Notes under the pieces: generated by a model
Seen by the model: the letters and a program-made list of their open reading frames with translations, nothing else
What the model was told of the DNA's origin: nothing
Databases searched by the model: none
Program-made: the position numbers and the translations under genes
From: Candidatus Yaniella excrementavium
GTDB taxonomy: Bacteria; Actinomycetota; Actinomycetes; Actinomycetales; Micrococcaceae
DNA: 64,000 nucleotides
Assembly: GCA_019115865.1 (NCBI GenBank)
Contig: DXCT01000054.1
Coordinates: 1 to 64,000, forward strand
Direction: 5' to 3'
Shown: piece after piece, positions 9,155-18,332 of the stretch
How positions within the stretch are numbered: the stretch's first letter is position 1
Layout of the letters: every line of letters starts with the position of its first letter

Positions 9155-9161
9155 TAGACTA
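9155..9161. promoter_or_regulatory. Shared bidirectional -10 box for menB and the tyrosine phosphatase
   Basis: The 7 bases TAGACTA read TAGACT on the plus strand and TAGTCT on the minus strand, both TANNNT -10 boxes. The plus-strand box ends 7 bases before GTG 9168 (menB); the minus-strand box ends 7 bases before ATG 9148 (phosphatase). Neither start has a Shine-Dalgarno sequence. Both transcripts would be leaderless and would compete for one box. Confidence 0.55.
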
Positions 9162-9167
9162 GGCGAT

Positions 9168-10121
9168 GTGAGTACCTATCCTGTTCCAGAAAAAGTTTCC
9201 GATATCTTCGACCCAAGCGTCTGGCGAGAAGTCCAAGGCTTCGAATTCCAAGACATTACGTATCACCGCCACGTAGAGCGCGATGCCGATGGCAACTGGG
9301 TGCGCGACCTCGGCACCGTGCGTATCGCTTTTGACCGCCCAGAAGTACGCAATGCGTTCCGGCCGGGCACCGTGGACGAGCTCTTTCGAGCCCTCGATCA
9401 TGCTCGGATGACCTCCGATGTCGGAACTGTTCTACTCACCGGCAACGGACCGTCTGCTAAAGACGGCGGGCATTCCTTCTGTTCGGGCGGTGACCAGCGG
9501 ATCCGGGGCCGCGATGGTTATCAGTATGCGGAAGGTGAGACCGCCGAGTCGGTTGATCCAGCACGCGCCGGCCGCCTCCACATCCTAGAAGTCCAGCGTC
9601 TGATGCGCACCAGCCCGAAGGTTGTGGTTGCAGTGGTCAACGGATGGGCGGCTGGTGGGGGCCACTCGCTCCACGTGGTTGCTGATCTGACGTTAGCTTC
9701 CAAACAACACGGAAAATTCAAACAGACTGATGCAACCGTTGGTTCATTTGACGCCGGCTACGGTTCAGCCCTGCTGGCACGCCACGTTGGCCAGAAGCGT
9801 GCCCGCGAAATCTTTTTCACCGCGCGGGAATACTCAGCGGATCAGATGCTGGAAATGGGCGCGATCAACGAAGCTGTCGAACACGAAAACCTCGAAAACG
9901 TTGCCCTAGAATACGCTGCCGATATCAACGCACAGTCGCCACAGGCTATTCGCATGCTGAAATATGCCTTCAACCTTGCTGACGACGGTATGGCCGGCCA
10001 GCAAGTTTTCGCTGGTGAAGCCACACGCATGGGCTACATGACCGACGAAGCTGTTGAAGGTCGCGACGCTTTCCTCGAAAAACGCGATCCAGACTGGTCA
10101 AGCTACCCGTACTACTTCTAA
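9168..10121 (+). CDS. menB: 1,4-dihydroxy-2-naphthoyl-CoA synthase
   Basis: Catalyses the Dieckmann-type ring closure of o-succinylbenzoyl-CoA in menaquinone synthesis. The 317-residue crotonase-fold protein carries MenB hallmarks: FDRPEVRNAFRPGTVDEL, HSFCSGGDQRIRGRDGY (oxyanion hole and active loop), AGGGHSLHVVADLT, and TVGSFDAGYGSALLARHVG with the catalytic Asp/Tyr region. GTG 9168 is chosen because a leaderless-type -10 box sits 7 bases before it; the frame opens at ATG 9147, inside that promoter. It is the first gene of menB-menE-menA. Confidence 0.95.
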   Translation: MSTYPVPEKVSDIFDPSVWREVQGFEFQDITYHRHVERDADGNWVRDLGTVRIAFDRPEVRNAFRPGTVDELFRALDHARMTSDVGTVLLTGNGPSAKDGGHSFCSGGDQRIRGRDGYQYAEGETAESVDPARAGRLHILEVQRLMRTSPKVVVAVVNGWAAGGGHSLHVVADLTLASKQHGKFKQTDATVGSFDAGYGSALLARHVGQKRAREIFFTAREYSADQMLEMGAINEAVEHENLENVALEYAADINAQSPQAIRMLKYAFNLADDGMAGQQVFAGEATRMGYMTDEAVEGRDAFLEKRDPDWSSYPYYF

Positions 10122-11182
10122 TGGACGTCTACGAAGCTCTCGCGTCCGGCACACCGTTCGAGCCGACCACTCAGGGCGTGCTCCAGCGCCCCGAAATTAC
10201 CGACCCGGACCGCGGACACCCCGATGCAGTTGCAGTGGTACGGACCTCTGGTTCTACCGGGACCCCAAAACAAACACTTCTCACCGCATCGGCGCTGACG
10301 GCCTCGGCGCAGGCCACGGCCGAACGTATTGGTGGGCAAGGCCAGTGGCTATTGGCCGTGGGTACCCAATATGTGGCGGGTCTCGCGGTCGTTTCTCGCT
10401 CGGTACAAGCCGAAACGCTACCTGAGGTCATTGATCCCGGTTTTAGCCCCGAAGATTTTATTGCCGCAACTCATCGGTTGGAACACAATTTTACGGCGGT
10501 CTCGCTAGTGCCCACACAGTTGACCCGGCTATTGGACAACAAGAGGGCGATTGCTGCTTTGCAATCCTATTCGGCCATTCTGGTGGGGGGTTCGGCAATT
10601 CCTGAGATCATCACACACGCTAAGCAACGCTATGACCTGAAGCTCTACACCACCTATGGCATGTCAGAAACCTGTGGGGGTTGTGTTTATGATGGCGCTC
10701 CCCTGCCAGGAGTCACCGTGGATACGGTCGAACACAACGGGGTCGAACGTATCCGCCTCACCGGCCCGATGGTTGCCGCAGGGTACTTCGATGACCCCGA
10801 GTTAACTGCCACACATTTTCATAACGGGTCGTACCTGACAGACGATTACGGGACCGTTAACGAGATCGTCCGTATTCATGGTCGCCTCGACGACGTCATT
10901 AATACAGGAGGCGTCAAGGTTTCGGCAGCAAAAATACAGCAAGTCCTGCAGCGCTGGGTGCCGGAAGCGTTCGTAACCGGGGTCAACGACGGTCACTGGG
11001 GACAACGCGTTTGTGCAGTCGTCACAGGCACAACCGCGCAACATGTTTTGGCTGATGCGGTGCGCCAAGAGCTCGGCGCACCGGCGGTTCCGAAAACCTG
11101 GTTAAGACTCAATGCCTTGCCGATGCTAGAAAACGGCAAACCGGATCGTCTGACACTCACTCATTTGTTAGCAAAGGAATAA
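10121..11182 (+). CDS. menE: o-Succinylbenzoate-CoA ligase
   Basis: Activates o-succinylbenzoate with ATP and CoA, the step before MenB. At 353 residues it is the short actinobacterial form of the ANL adenylate-forming superfamily. Motifs are the phosphate-binding VRTSGSTGTPKQTLLT (residues about 40-55), TTYGMSETCGGCVYDG, GRLDDVINTGGVKVSA (hinge region) and ENGKPDRLTL, with the catalytic Lys near the C-terminus. Its ATG shares the last A of the menB stop codon (TAATG), so translation is coupled. menA follows two bases later. Confidence 0.94.
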   Translation: MDVYEALASGTPFEPTTQGVLQRPEITDPDRGHPDAVAVVRTSGSTGTPKQTLLTASALTASAQATAERIGGQGQWLLAVGTQYVAGLAVVSRSVQAETLPEVIDPGFSPEDFIAATHRLEHNFTAVSLVPTQLTRLLDNKRAIAALQSYSAILVGGSAIPEIITHAKQRYDLKLYTTYGMSETCGGCVYDGAPLPGVTVDTVEHNGVERIRLTGPMVAAGYFDDPELTATHFHNGSYLTDDYGTVNEIVRIHGRLDDVINTGGVKVSAAKIQQVLQRWVPEAFVTGVNDGHWGQRVCAVVTGTTAQHVLADAVRQELGAPAVPKTWLRLNALPMLENGKPDRLTLTHLLAKE

Positions 11183-11184
11183 GA

Positions 11185-12054
11185 TTGGCATCGTTTTCAC
11201 AGTGGGTGGCAGCCGCCCGCCTACGTACACTGCCCATGGCAATTGCGCCCGTGGTTGTCGGTTCGGCAGCTGCAGCCCAGCTAGAGAGTTTCCATCTTGG
11301 AAAAGCCTCTCTCGCTCTTATCGTTGCCTTGGCACTACAAATTGGTGTCAACTATTCTAATGATTACTCAGATGGGATCCGTGGCACCGATGACGACCGC
11401 GTCGGGCCCTTCAGAATCACCGGATCGGGAGCCTCAACCCCGACAACTGTTCGCAACATGGCGTTCGCATTTTTCGGTATCGCAGCGGTGGCCGGTCTCG
11501 GGCTGATCGTTTGGTCGCAACTCTGGTGGCTCGTCGTCATCGGGATTGCCGCCATTATCGCCGCGTGGTTCTATACGGGTGGCTCAAAACCCTATGGTTA
11601 TCTGGGGCTGGGTGAAGTGTTTGTGTTCGTTTTCTTCGGGCTCGTTGCCGTATTAGGCACCACGTATACGCAAGCCGGTGAAGTTTCAGGACCGGCCTGG
11701 GCTGGTGCGGTGGGCTCCGGGCTTGTCTCAACGGCTTTGCTCATGGCCAATAATGTACGGGACATCCCCACCGATATCGAAGCCGGGAAATTGACGTTGG
11801 CCGTGCGGCTCGGCGATACGGCGGCTCGCTGGTCTTATCCGATCATGCTGACCGTCGCCGTTGCAGCGCCACTATTGTTCGTACCGCAGCATCCATGGAT
11901 GTGGCTGCTACTTGTGTTGCTCGTTGTATCGATACGCCCGTCGATGATCATGCTGGAAGCAAAAGAACGCGGTGAGCTGATTCCGGTGCTGAAAATGACC
12001 GGCTTATTTGGTGTCCTCTACGCCGTTTTCTTCACCCTTGGACTCTTGCTGTAG
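11185..12054 (+). CDS. menA: 1,4-dihydroxy-2-naphthoate polyprenyltransferase
   Basis: An integral membrane prenyltransferase that joins a polyprenyl diphosphate to dihydroxynaphthoate, giving demethylmenaquinone. The 289-residue protein has about eight or nine hydrophobic segments and the UbiA-family Asp-rich motif NYSNDYSDGIRGTDDD (residues about 55-70), with a second acidic loop (NNVRDIPTDIEAGK). It starts with TTG at 11185, helped by AAAGGA upstream, two bases after menE. Its 3' end overlaps the opposite-strand DUF4229 gene by 51 bases. The operon supplies three of the late menaquinone enzymes; menD, menC, menF and menG are not in this window. Confidence 0.95.
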   Translation: MASFSQWVAAARLRTLPMAIAPVVVGSAAAAQLESFHLGKASLALIVALALQIGVNYSNDYSDGIRGTDDDRVGPFRITGSGASTPTTVRNMAFAFFGIAAVAGLGLIVWSQLWWLVVIGIAAIIAAWFYTGGSKPYGYLGLGEVFVFVFFGLVAVLGTTYTQAGEVSGPAWAGAVGSGLVSTALLMANNVRDIPTDIEAGKLTLAVRLGDTAARWSYPIMLTVAVAAPLLFVPQHPWMWLLLVLLVVSIRPSMIMLEAKERGELIPVLKMTGLFGVLYAVFFTLGLLL

Positions 12055-12327
12055 GTCTTGGGCATCGGCAAAACGGCCTTCGGTGTAGGCGTCCTCGGCG
12101 TCGGCGTCGTCGACTGCAACTTTATTGCGTTTGCGTGAATCCAGGGCTCTCACAAGGTCTTCAGAAGCGTCTTTGCGCAGTTTTGGTGTGAAGATGTACG
12201 TGAGAGCAAAACCGGTCACGAGCCCGACCAAGACCGCGAAAATCAGGGATTGGGTGAAGAAAAGGGTAACGAAAAATCCAAGACCAAAGAGGATGAACCG
12301 CAGCGCGGTATAGAGCCAAAATTTCAT
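12004..12327 (-). CDS. DUF4229 domain small membrane protein
   Basis: A 107-residue protein with two transmembrane helices in the first 50 residues (FILFGLGFFVTLFF and SLIFAVLVGLVTGFALTYIF) followed by a charged cytoplasmic tail rich in Asp, Glu and Lys. This matches the actinobacterial DUF4229 family, commonly encoded next to menaquinone genes. The function is unknown. GGAG lies five bases before the ATG. Its last 51 bases are antisense to the end of menA. Confidence 0.82.
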   Translation of the reverse strand: MKFWLYTALRFILFGLGFFVTLFFTQSLIFAVLVGLVTGFALTYIFTPKLRKDASEDLVRALDSRKRNKVAVDDADAEDAYTEGRFADAQDLQQESKGEENGVEDTK

Positions 12328-12376
12328 GTTGTCTCCGTTCTGGCAATGTGTGCGTTATAGCTAGCAAGTTCGTAAG

Positions 12377-12781
12377 ATGGAAGGTATGCCACGATTGTTA
12401 ATTCCCCTGATCATCGTTTCTCTCGGCGTCATGATTTATGCGCTCATTGAAGCGATTTCCACGCCGTCTGATCGCACCCGCATCATGCCCAAGGGCATCT
12501 GGATTGTGGTCATTATTCTCGTTCCACTCGTTGGTGGTGTGCTGTGGCTATTATTTGGTAACGAAAACTCATACCTCGCTTCGACCGTGCAGGGCTTCAA
12601 GAAAACATCTGGGCCTCCACGCCCACGGACTCCCGACGATGATGAAGAATTCTTACGTTCATTGGATATTCAACGCAACCAGAAACGCCGTGCAGAAGAG
12701 CTCGAGCGCCGCGAGCGTGAACTGCGTCGTCGTGAACAAGAGCTCGACGACGATTCAGATGAGGATCAGAATCCCGCGTAA
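12377..12781 (+). CDS. PLDc_N-domain membrane protein (phospholipase D N-terminal-like segment)
   Basis: A 134-residue protein with two membrane helices (LLIPLIIVSLGVMIYALIEA and GIWIVVIILVPLVGGVLWLLF) of the PLDc_N family, the membrane anchor also found in front of cardiolipin synthases, here without the enzyme. The C-terminal half is a charged, probably coiled-coil region (repeated RRERELRRREQEL, residues about 95-125). ATG 12377 or 12386 could be the start; neither has a clear ribosome-binding site. It overlaps the end of ccsB by 16 bases in convergent orientation. The function is unknown. Confidence 0.78.
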   Translation: MEGMPRLLIPLIIVSLGVMIYALIEAISTPSDRTRIMPKGIWIVVIILVPLVGGVLWLLFGNENSYLASTVQGFKKTSGPPRPRTPDDDEEFLRSLDIQRNQKRRAEELERRERELRRREQELDDDSDEDQNPA

Positions 12782-13761
12782 GAATGGAGCGATGGGAAGT
12801 ACAGGTTGACGATCGTGTAGTTGAACACCAGCGCGAGGAATCCTGTGATGTTCAACCACGCCGAACGGGTGCCTGTCCAACCTCGCGTGGCACGTGCGTG
12901 CAGGTAGCCGGCATAGATCACCCAGATGACAAAGGTCCACACTTCTTTAGCATCCCAGTTCCAGTAGCGGCCCCAAGCCTGTTCTGCCCAGATTGCGCCA
13001 GCGATCAGCGTGAAGGTCCACATGACAAAGGCGACAGCGTTGAGCCGGTAGGACCAATTTTCCAGTGCCGAGGAGGATGGCACTAAGCGCATGAAACCAT
13101 TGACGGGGCCCTGTTTCTCCGCGCGTTGCTTGAACAGCTGCAGCACCGACATAGAAAAGGTCAGCGCAAAAATCCCGGATGCTACAACGGCCACGGAAAC
13201 GTGGGTGATCAGCCACCAGGACTGCAGCGCTGGCTGGACGTTGCCAACGGGTGTTGGGAAACCGATAGTTGCACCCATCATCATGAGCAGGACGACACCG
13301 GTCACGAAGGTGCCCACGAAGCGCAGGTCTTTGCGCAACAGGAACAGCAAGTAGACCACGGTGATCACGAGTGCCCCAGAAGTCATGAATTCATACAGGT
13401 TGCCCCACGGAGCCCGTGATGCTGCCACTGCACGAGCAACGACAGCAAAAGCGTGTGCCAGTGTGGCAACGACCAGAATGGCCACACCAATATTGGCTGC
13501 TGGACGTTTAACGCTGTCGGTGTATTCCATATCGTCAGAAACCAGTTGTTTCCGCTCAACGGGTTCGGTGACCGAGGCGCCTGAGGCTCCGACAAGTTCC
13601 TTGGTTTGAACGGTTTCGAGTTCGTTCTCCAATTTTCTGATGGACCGGGATGCGGATGCCATATCCCAGGAGAAAAAGAAGAATGAAACCAAGTAGATCA
13701 ATGCTGCAATGAGCATGAATAATTCACTGTACTGGGCCAGCGTTTCATTGATGGGTGTCAT
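12766..13761 (-). CDS. ccsB: Cytochrome c biogenesis protein CcsB (ResC-type)
   Basis: System II cytochrome c assembly protein that with ResB moves haem across the membrane and joins it to apocytochrome c. The 331-residue polytopic protein ends with the tryptophan-rich haem-handling motif (WGRYWNWDAKEVWTFVIWV, about residues 260-280) and has conserved His residues in membrane loops. It is the last gene of an operon tlpA-ccdA-resB-ccsB on the minus strand, overlapping resB by four bases (ATGA). Confidence 0.94.
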   Translation of the reverse strand: MTPINETLAQYSELFMLIAALIYLVSFFFFSWDMASASRSIRKLENELETVQTKELVGASGASVTEPVERKQLVSDDMEYTDSVKRPAANIGVAILVVATLAHAFAVVARAVAASRAPWGNLYEFMTSGALVITVVYLLFLLRKDLRFVGTFVTGVVLLMMMGATIGFPTPVGNVQPALQSWWLITHVSVAVVASGIFALTFSMSVLQLFKQRAEKQGPVNGFMRLVPSSSALENWSYRLNAVAFVMWTFTLIAGAIWAEQAWGRYWNWDAKEVWTFVIWVIYAGYLHARATRGWTGTRSAWLNITGFLALVFNYTIVNLYFPSLHSYAGF

Positions 13762-15341
13762 TTGTCCTCCGAAGTGTCTGGCGGAATAACCGGCCAGATG
13801 TGATCAAACGATTGGCGAAGCTTAATATTTTCCTCGCGCAGGCCGAAGGTCTCACCGCGAGCGAGCAACCCGTATTCAATAACGGTGTGACCATCTTTTT
13901 CAGTAGCTTTAACCCAGGCACGACGTCGGCGAACATACAGTGAAATCACCAAGGAAATCAAAGCGATGGTTGAGAACAGGCCTACTCCCCATTTTGATGG
14001 GTCATAGTGCAGATCGAGGCCAACATAGCGGTCCCAGCCGTCAAAGCTAATAGACCCCATGCCATCAGGCAGGTCGTAGCTGTCCCCCACGCCAAGGGTA
14101 ATGCCACCGTTCTCGTTGTTGCGAGAGTTCATTTCAGTCATGCTCTCGGTGTCCAGCACGTACACGTTTTGTGGTGTACCGTCGTCCAAGCCCAAATCGC
14201 CGTGGTAGGAGTTGAGAATCAGCTCAGGATTGTAAGCATCCGGATCAATTGACACTGCGACACCGTCATCGCCGGTATGGGAAGTCGGTAAGAACATTCC
14301 GACAAAGCCCAGCTGTTCTGGCTGGGCGTCTGGAACTTTCAGGACCACCAGCGAACTGTTGGTGTTGGGGTCTTGAATCTGAGCGATGACCGGGCCCGAG
14401 TAGGCAACTTCACCTTCACCGTCGGTCACCGTGATATTGGGGGCGTAGCCGTTACCCACCAAAAAGACGCGGACGCCGTCAACGGTCAGCGGGTCATTGA
14501 CTTTGATGGTGTCTTGGTAAGTTTCCTGACCGGGTCCCGGAGTCACCTGCATGGTTGCCGTGTAGTCCAGAGCCTGGCCGAAGTGGGATTCGGATTCACG
14601 ATCGAAGACCACGTCGAAATCTTCCAGTTGGATGCCAAATGGCGCGAGGCGATCTTCGGAGAATGCGGTGCCGGGGGTAAAAGAATCGTATGAGACCAGG
14701 TTGTTGGTGAAGCCTTGGCCTTCGACGATAATCTTCTGACCTTCATACTTGTAGAGGCCGCCAATTCCCATGAACACGAGGACACCAAGGAGTCCGAAGT
14801 GAAATAGAATATTCCCGATTTCCCGGACGTAGCCGCGTTCGGCGCCGACAGAACCATCCCGGAGTTCTGTTCGGTACCCGGATTTTTTTAACAGCTTCTG
14901 CGCATCGACCAGGGCTTGGTCAGGTGTAGGCCCATTGGACTCGAGGATCAGTTGACCGTACTCGGGAAGGCGTTTGAGGTTACGCGGGGTACGAGCCGGT
15001 GGTTGACGTAGAGTTTTGAGGTGCTGCTTACCACGCGGCCAAAGACAGCCGACCAGAGAGACAAAGAGCAGCAGGTAAATCGCTGAGAACCACACCGACG
15101 AGTAGACGTCGAACATCCCTAGGAAATCCAGGATCGGTCCAATGGTTGGATTGTCGTCGATCCAGGTTTCAACAATGTCAGCACCGGCGCGGCGCTGTGG
15201 AAATAGCGAGCCTGGCACGGCGGCTACGGCCAATAAGAGCAGTAGCATCAAGGCGGTGCGCATACTGGTTAGCTGTCTCCAGAAGAACCGCATAGTACCG
15301 CGGAATCCTAGAGCCGGCAGATTGGGCTGTGTTTTACTCAA
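13758..15341 (-). CDS. resB: Cytochrome c biogenesis protein ResB
   Basis: The partner of CcsB in System II cytochrome c synthesis. The 527-residue protein has three N-terminal membrane helices (about residues 28-45, 80-100 and 175-195), a large extracytoplasmic domain (about 200-450), and a last helix near 460-480 (VGLFSTIALISLVISLYV) followed by a basic cytoplasmic tail, which is the usual ResB layout. It overlaps ccdA upstream and ccsB downstream by four bases each, so the genes are translationally coupled. Confidence 0.94.
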   Translation of the reverse strand: MSKTQPNLPALGFRGTMRFFWRQLTSMRTALMLLLLLAVAAVPGSLFPQRRAGADIVETWIDDNPTIGPILDFLGMFDVYSSVWFSAIYLLLFVSLVGCLWPRGKQHLKTLRQPPARTPRNLKRLPEYGQLILESNGPTPDQALVDAQKLLKKSGYRTELRDGSVGAERGYVREIGNILFHFGLLGVLVFMGIGGLYKYEGQKIIVEGQGFTNNLVSYDSFTPGTAFSEDRLAPFGIQLEDFDVVFDRESESHFGQALDYTATMQVTPGPGQETYQDTIKVNDPLTVDGVRVFLVGNGYAPNITVTDGEGEVAYSGPVIAQIQDPNTNSSLVVLKVPDAQPEQLGFVGMFLPTSHTGDDGVAVSIDPDAYNPELILNSYHGDLGLDDGTPQNVYVLDTESMTEMNSRNNENGGITLGVGDSYDLPDGMGSISFDGWDRYVGLDLHYDPSKWGVGLFSTIALISLVISLYVRRRRAWVKATEKDGHTVIEYGLLARGETFGLREENIKLRQSFDHIWPVIPPDTSEDK

Positions 15342-16090
15342 ATTGGTAGTGTCACCTCGTTGGCGAACCAGCCCTGCAGCTGGTTTGTCCAGTCAGTCCA
15401 CAAGCCGGTAGCCATGGCTAGGCCAAGCAGTATCAGCAGGATGCCACCGGCACGCATGATAAACACACGGTGCTTGCGGAAAAATGCTAACCGTTTCATT
15501 CCGCGAGAGAAACCTAAGGCCAGCAAAATAAATGGTAGACCTAAGCCTAACGAGTAGACCACGGCCAAAATGCCACCACGCCACAAGTTATCGGAGCCGG
15601 CTGTAGACATGGCGATCACTGCCGCCATCGTCGGGCCTATACAGGGCGCCCAGCCAAGCCCAAAAATCATTCCCAGCACGGGCGCGCCCCACAATCCGGC
15701 TGTGGGTTGATAGCTAATTTTTCTGTCACGCTGGAAGAACGACAGCCCGCCCATAAAGACGATACCCATGATGATCACGACACCGCCCAACACCTGGGTG
15801 AGCCACTGCCCGTCGCCCTTGAGCCAAATAAACGCGCGACTCAGAAGTAATCCGGCGGTGACAAAGACGGCGGTAAATCCCAAAACAAACAGGGAGGTCC
15901 CAAGAAGCATCCGACCGCGCTTGGTATCTTCTACACTGGCGCCGGAGAGTCCTGAAACGTACCCGAGGTAGCCGGGGGCCAGTGGGAGCACACACGGAGA
16001 CAAAAAAGAGACGAGTCCGGCTAATGCTGCAATGGGCAGCGCCAACCACATTGACCCGTCTAGGGCGATCTCGGCGAACGGATTATTCAT
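15338..16090 (-). CDS. ccdA: Thiol-disulfide transporter CcdA
   Basis: A membrane protein that passes electrons from cytoplasmic thioredoxin to the outer face to keep apocytochrome c cysteines reduced. The 250-residue protein has six membrane helices. The two redox-active cysteines are in FLSPCVLPLAPGYLG (helix 1) and GWAPCIGPTMAAV (helix 4), both followed by the proline patterns of the family. It overlaps the thioredoxin-like lipoprotein gene upstream and resB downstream by four bases. Confidence 0.95.
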   Translation of the reverse strand: MNNPFAEIALDGSMWLALPIAALAGLVSFLSPCVLPLAPGYLGYVSGLSGASVEDTKRGRMLLGTSLFVLGFTAVFVTAGLLLSRAFIWLKGDGQWLTQVLGGVVIIMGIVFMGGLSFFQRDRKISYQPTAGLWGAPVLGMIFGLGWAPCIGPTMAAVIAMSTAGSDNLWRGGILAVVYSLGLGLPFILLALGFSRGMKRLAFFRKHRVFIMRAGGILLILLGLAMATGLWTDWTNQLQGWFANEVTLPI

Positions 16091-16671
16091 TCATTCACCA
16101 CACCGGTGAGCAATGATTTCAGTGTCGATTGCTCAACCGCTCCAAGTATGCGTGCTGCAACCCGACCTTGGTCGTCCAGGACCAGGGTGGTTGGCACAGC
16201 CTGTGGTGGGACATAATCTGCGAACTCGAGCAGTACTTGGCCGTCCTTGCCTTCAATGGAGGGGTATTCGATATCAAAGCTACGTTCAAAGGCTGCTGCG
16301 GTCTCTGCACCGTCGCGCACATTTACACCCATGAAGGAGACCTCGTCTTGGAACTCGGTGCTGAGCTCGGCCAGGTGGGGTGCTTCAACTCGACACGGCG
16401 CGCATGATGCGTACCAGAAATTGACAAGCGTTGGTCCATCGAGGGTGTCTGCGTTTATGGTTTGACCCTCAAAGGTTTCGCCCGAAAATTCCACCGGTTC
16501 GCCACGTTCGTTCTCTGCGATCTCCATCACGGAACCGTCCCCGGCGATGTAATTCTTGCCTTCGGAGTTACCTGCCTGCGCGGCTAACGGATCATCTCCC
16601 GAACACGCTGTCAGCAGTCCGGCCCCCACTATGGCTAGGCCGATCAGTGCGCGTGACGTCTTGTTCCTCAC
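16087..16671 (-). CDS. TlpA/ResA-like thioredoxin-fold lipoprotein
   Basis: An extracytoplasmic thiol-disulfide oxidoreductase that reduces apocytochrome c cysteines using electrons from CcdA. The 194-residue precursor has a lipoprotein signal peptide with lipobox LTAC (Cys23) and a thioredoxin domain with the active site CAPC (Cys89 and Cys92, in FWYASCAPCRVEAPHL) and a cis-Pro region (PPQAVPTTLVLD). The GTG start follows AAAGGGAG at ideal spacing. It heads the cytochrome c assembly operon. Confidence 0.93.
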   Translation of the reverse strand: MRNKTSRALIGLAIVGAGLLTACSGDDPLAAQAGNSEGKNYIAGDGSVMEIAENERGEPVEFSGETFEGQTINADTLDGPTLVNFWYASCAPCRVEAPHLAELSTEFQDEVSFMGVNVRDGAETAAAFERSFDIEYPSIEGKDGQVLLEFADYVPPQAVPTTLVLDDQGRVAARILGAVEQSTLKSLLTGVVNE

Positions 16672-16734
16672 GAGTTCTCCCTTTCAAATACCGCGCTAGA
16701 GTCTAGTTGCGGTAACTGAGTAGATCCTGAGTGT

Positions 16735-17379
16735 TTAGGCGCCTGGAAGGGCGGCTGCTTGTTTACTCAAATGTTCGACCGGTTCGCGGTAGCGAACGGT
16801 TGGCACACGTTGACCGGGCGAAAATTCAAAACTGGTGACCGAGGCCAACGAGCATTCTCGGTACCTTGGATCATGTGCCAGTGGTTTTGCTTCGGCAGAA
16901 AGTCTGGTGACCCAGATCGGCAATTGATGGGACACGACTACAGCAGATGCGCCCGGGCCATGAGTGAGCATAAGTTCATCGCGTAGATCCTGGATGGCAC
17001 CAGCCATGCGTGCGGCTTGCTGGACATATGGTTCACCCCACGATGGACGCCAGGGATTGAGAACCAGCGGCCAGAGTTTAGGATTGCGCAATTGACGACG
17101 CATATCGGACAGTCCCTGAAACTTATTCCCGGCTTCAATGACGCGTTGTTCGGTTCGAACATCGAGCCCAAACTTTTTGGCCAACGGCGCGATCGTTTCT
17201 TGTGCTCGCTGTAGCGGCGATGAAACCAAGATCCCTGGGGCTGACTGCCAGCTATCAGCGAGTTCCTGTGCCATTTGGAGCCCCAGTGAAGAAAGCCCGA
17301 ACCCGGGCAATCGACCGTAGAGCACCTTGTCGGGATTGAATACTTCGCCATGGCGAACCAAGTGAACGCTAACTGTCAT
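16735..17379 (-). CDS. Histidine phosphatase family protein (phosphoglycerate mutase-like)
   Basis: A 214-residue protein with the catalytic LVRHGEV motif near its N-terminus (His about residue 9), a second arginine in SSPLQRAQET, and the second catalytic His in VVVSHQLPIW. This is the two-histidine phosphatase fold; the substrate is unknown. The frame extends upstream to 17481, but that part does not look like the family, so ATG 17379 is used although no clear ribosome-binding site precedes it. In related actinobacteria this gene also sits beside the cytochrome c assembly genes. Confidence 0.85.
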   Translation of the reverse strand: MTVSVHLVRHGEVFNPDKVLYGRLPGFGLSSLGLQMAQELADSWQSAPGILVSSPLQRAQETIAPLAKKFGLDVRTEQRVIEAGNKFQGLSDMRRQLRNPKLWPLVLNPWRPSWGEPYVQQAARMAGAIQDLRDELMLTHGPGASAVVVSHQLPIWVTRLSAEAKPLAHDPRYRECSLASVTSFEFSPGQRVPTVRYREPVEHLSKQAAALPGA

Positions 17380-17537
17380 AAACCACATTTTGACACAGAG
17401 TTCATCCGGGTGATGACCCCGGGTACTGTCCCGCCGCATGCTTAAGCTACCGGGTAAGAATTTTGTGTCTGGCGGTGACAATCCCAGTGCCTTTGACTCG
17501 TTAGGATAGAGAAAATGATCTCAACGAAAGGCTCGTG

Positions 17538-18332
17538 ATGAACGACAAAAAGCGCAACGAATCTCCGGATTACGGCGTGCGTTTAACCGGCGACGAACTT
17601 GCCGAACATCAACAAAAGTATCAGCAAAACCCTGGACCATCGGGTGCCGAGTACGGCCCTCAGGGACAGCAAGGTCACCAGCTAAGTTCCGAATACGGCC
17701 CACAGCAGGGTGGGTTCCAAACACCGCAGCCAGCTCCCGGCTACCAGCAACCTGGTTTTCAACAGCCTGGTCTTCAGTACCCTGGCCCACCAGTGGGTGG
17801 GCCGCAGCTCACACCGGAAATGGCACGCCCACCAAAACGTCCAAGAATCCTTGAGATCTCCTTTTGGGCAATCGTGGCCGCGGGCGTCTCATATCTCATC
17901 GCCCAGTTAATGGTTGTTGCACTGCCAAACCGCGGGATGAGTGATCAAGACATTGAGATGTTGGATTCCATGATGGGCTCAATGGGTGATCAGGTTCCAT
18001 TTGACAGTATGGAAGCCTACTTGAACTCGTCGATGATGACCGCTGCCATGATCGGTCAGGCAGTCATTCTCGCGGTGGCGTACCTGCTTGTGGGCCTTGG
18101 TATTCGCAACGGCTGGCGATCAATGCGGATTCTGGGGACAATTTTTGCAGCGCTCTCCCTGTTCAACTTGTCATTTGTCACACCACTGGTGGGAGTACTC
18201 ACCGCACTTGCCGTTGTCTTAGGCATTGTGGGGATCGTCTATGCTTGGCTTCCCGCCTCCACTGAATACTATCGACAGAAGGCATGGCAGAAAGCGGCGA
18301 AAAAGGTTTACCCTGACGCTCCATCCCGATGA
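17538..18332 (+). CDS. Membrane protein with Gln/Pro-rich cytoplasmic N-terminus, unknown function
   Basis: A 264-residue protein that I do not assign to a named function. The first 100 residues are low-complexity, rich in Pro, Gln and Gly (repeats such as PGYQQPGFQQPG). Four hydrophobic segments follow at about residues 112-133, 172-192, 198-215 and 216-238, then a basic end. Layout resembles DUF4064-type actinobacterial membrane proteins. ATG 17538 has AAAGG six bases upstream. Its 3' end overlaps rex by 25 bases in convergent orientation. Confidence 0.75.
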   Translation: MNDKKRNESPDYGVRLTGDELAEHQQKYQQNPGPSGAEYGPQGQQGHQLSSEYGPQQGGFQTPQPAPGYQQPGFQQPGLQYPGPPVGGPQLTPEMARPPKRPRILEISFWAIVAAGVSYLIAQLMVVALPNRGMSDQDIEMLDSMMGSMGDQVPFDSMEAYLNSSMMTAAMIGQAVILAVAYLLVGLGIRNGWRSMRILGTIFAALSLFNLSFVTPLVGVLTALAVVLGIVGIVYAWLPASTEYYRQKAWQKAAKKVYPDAPSR

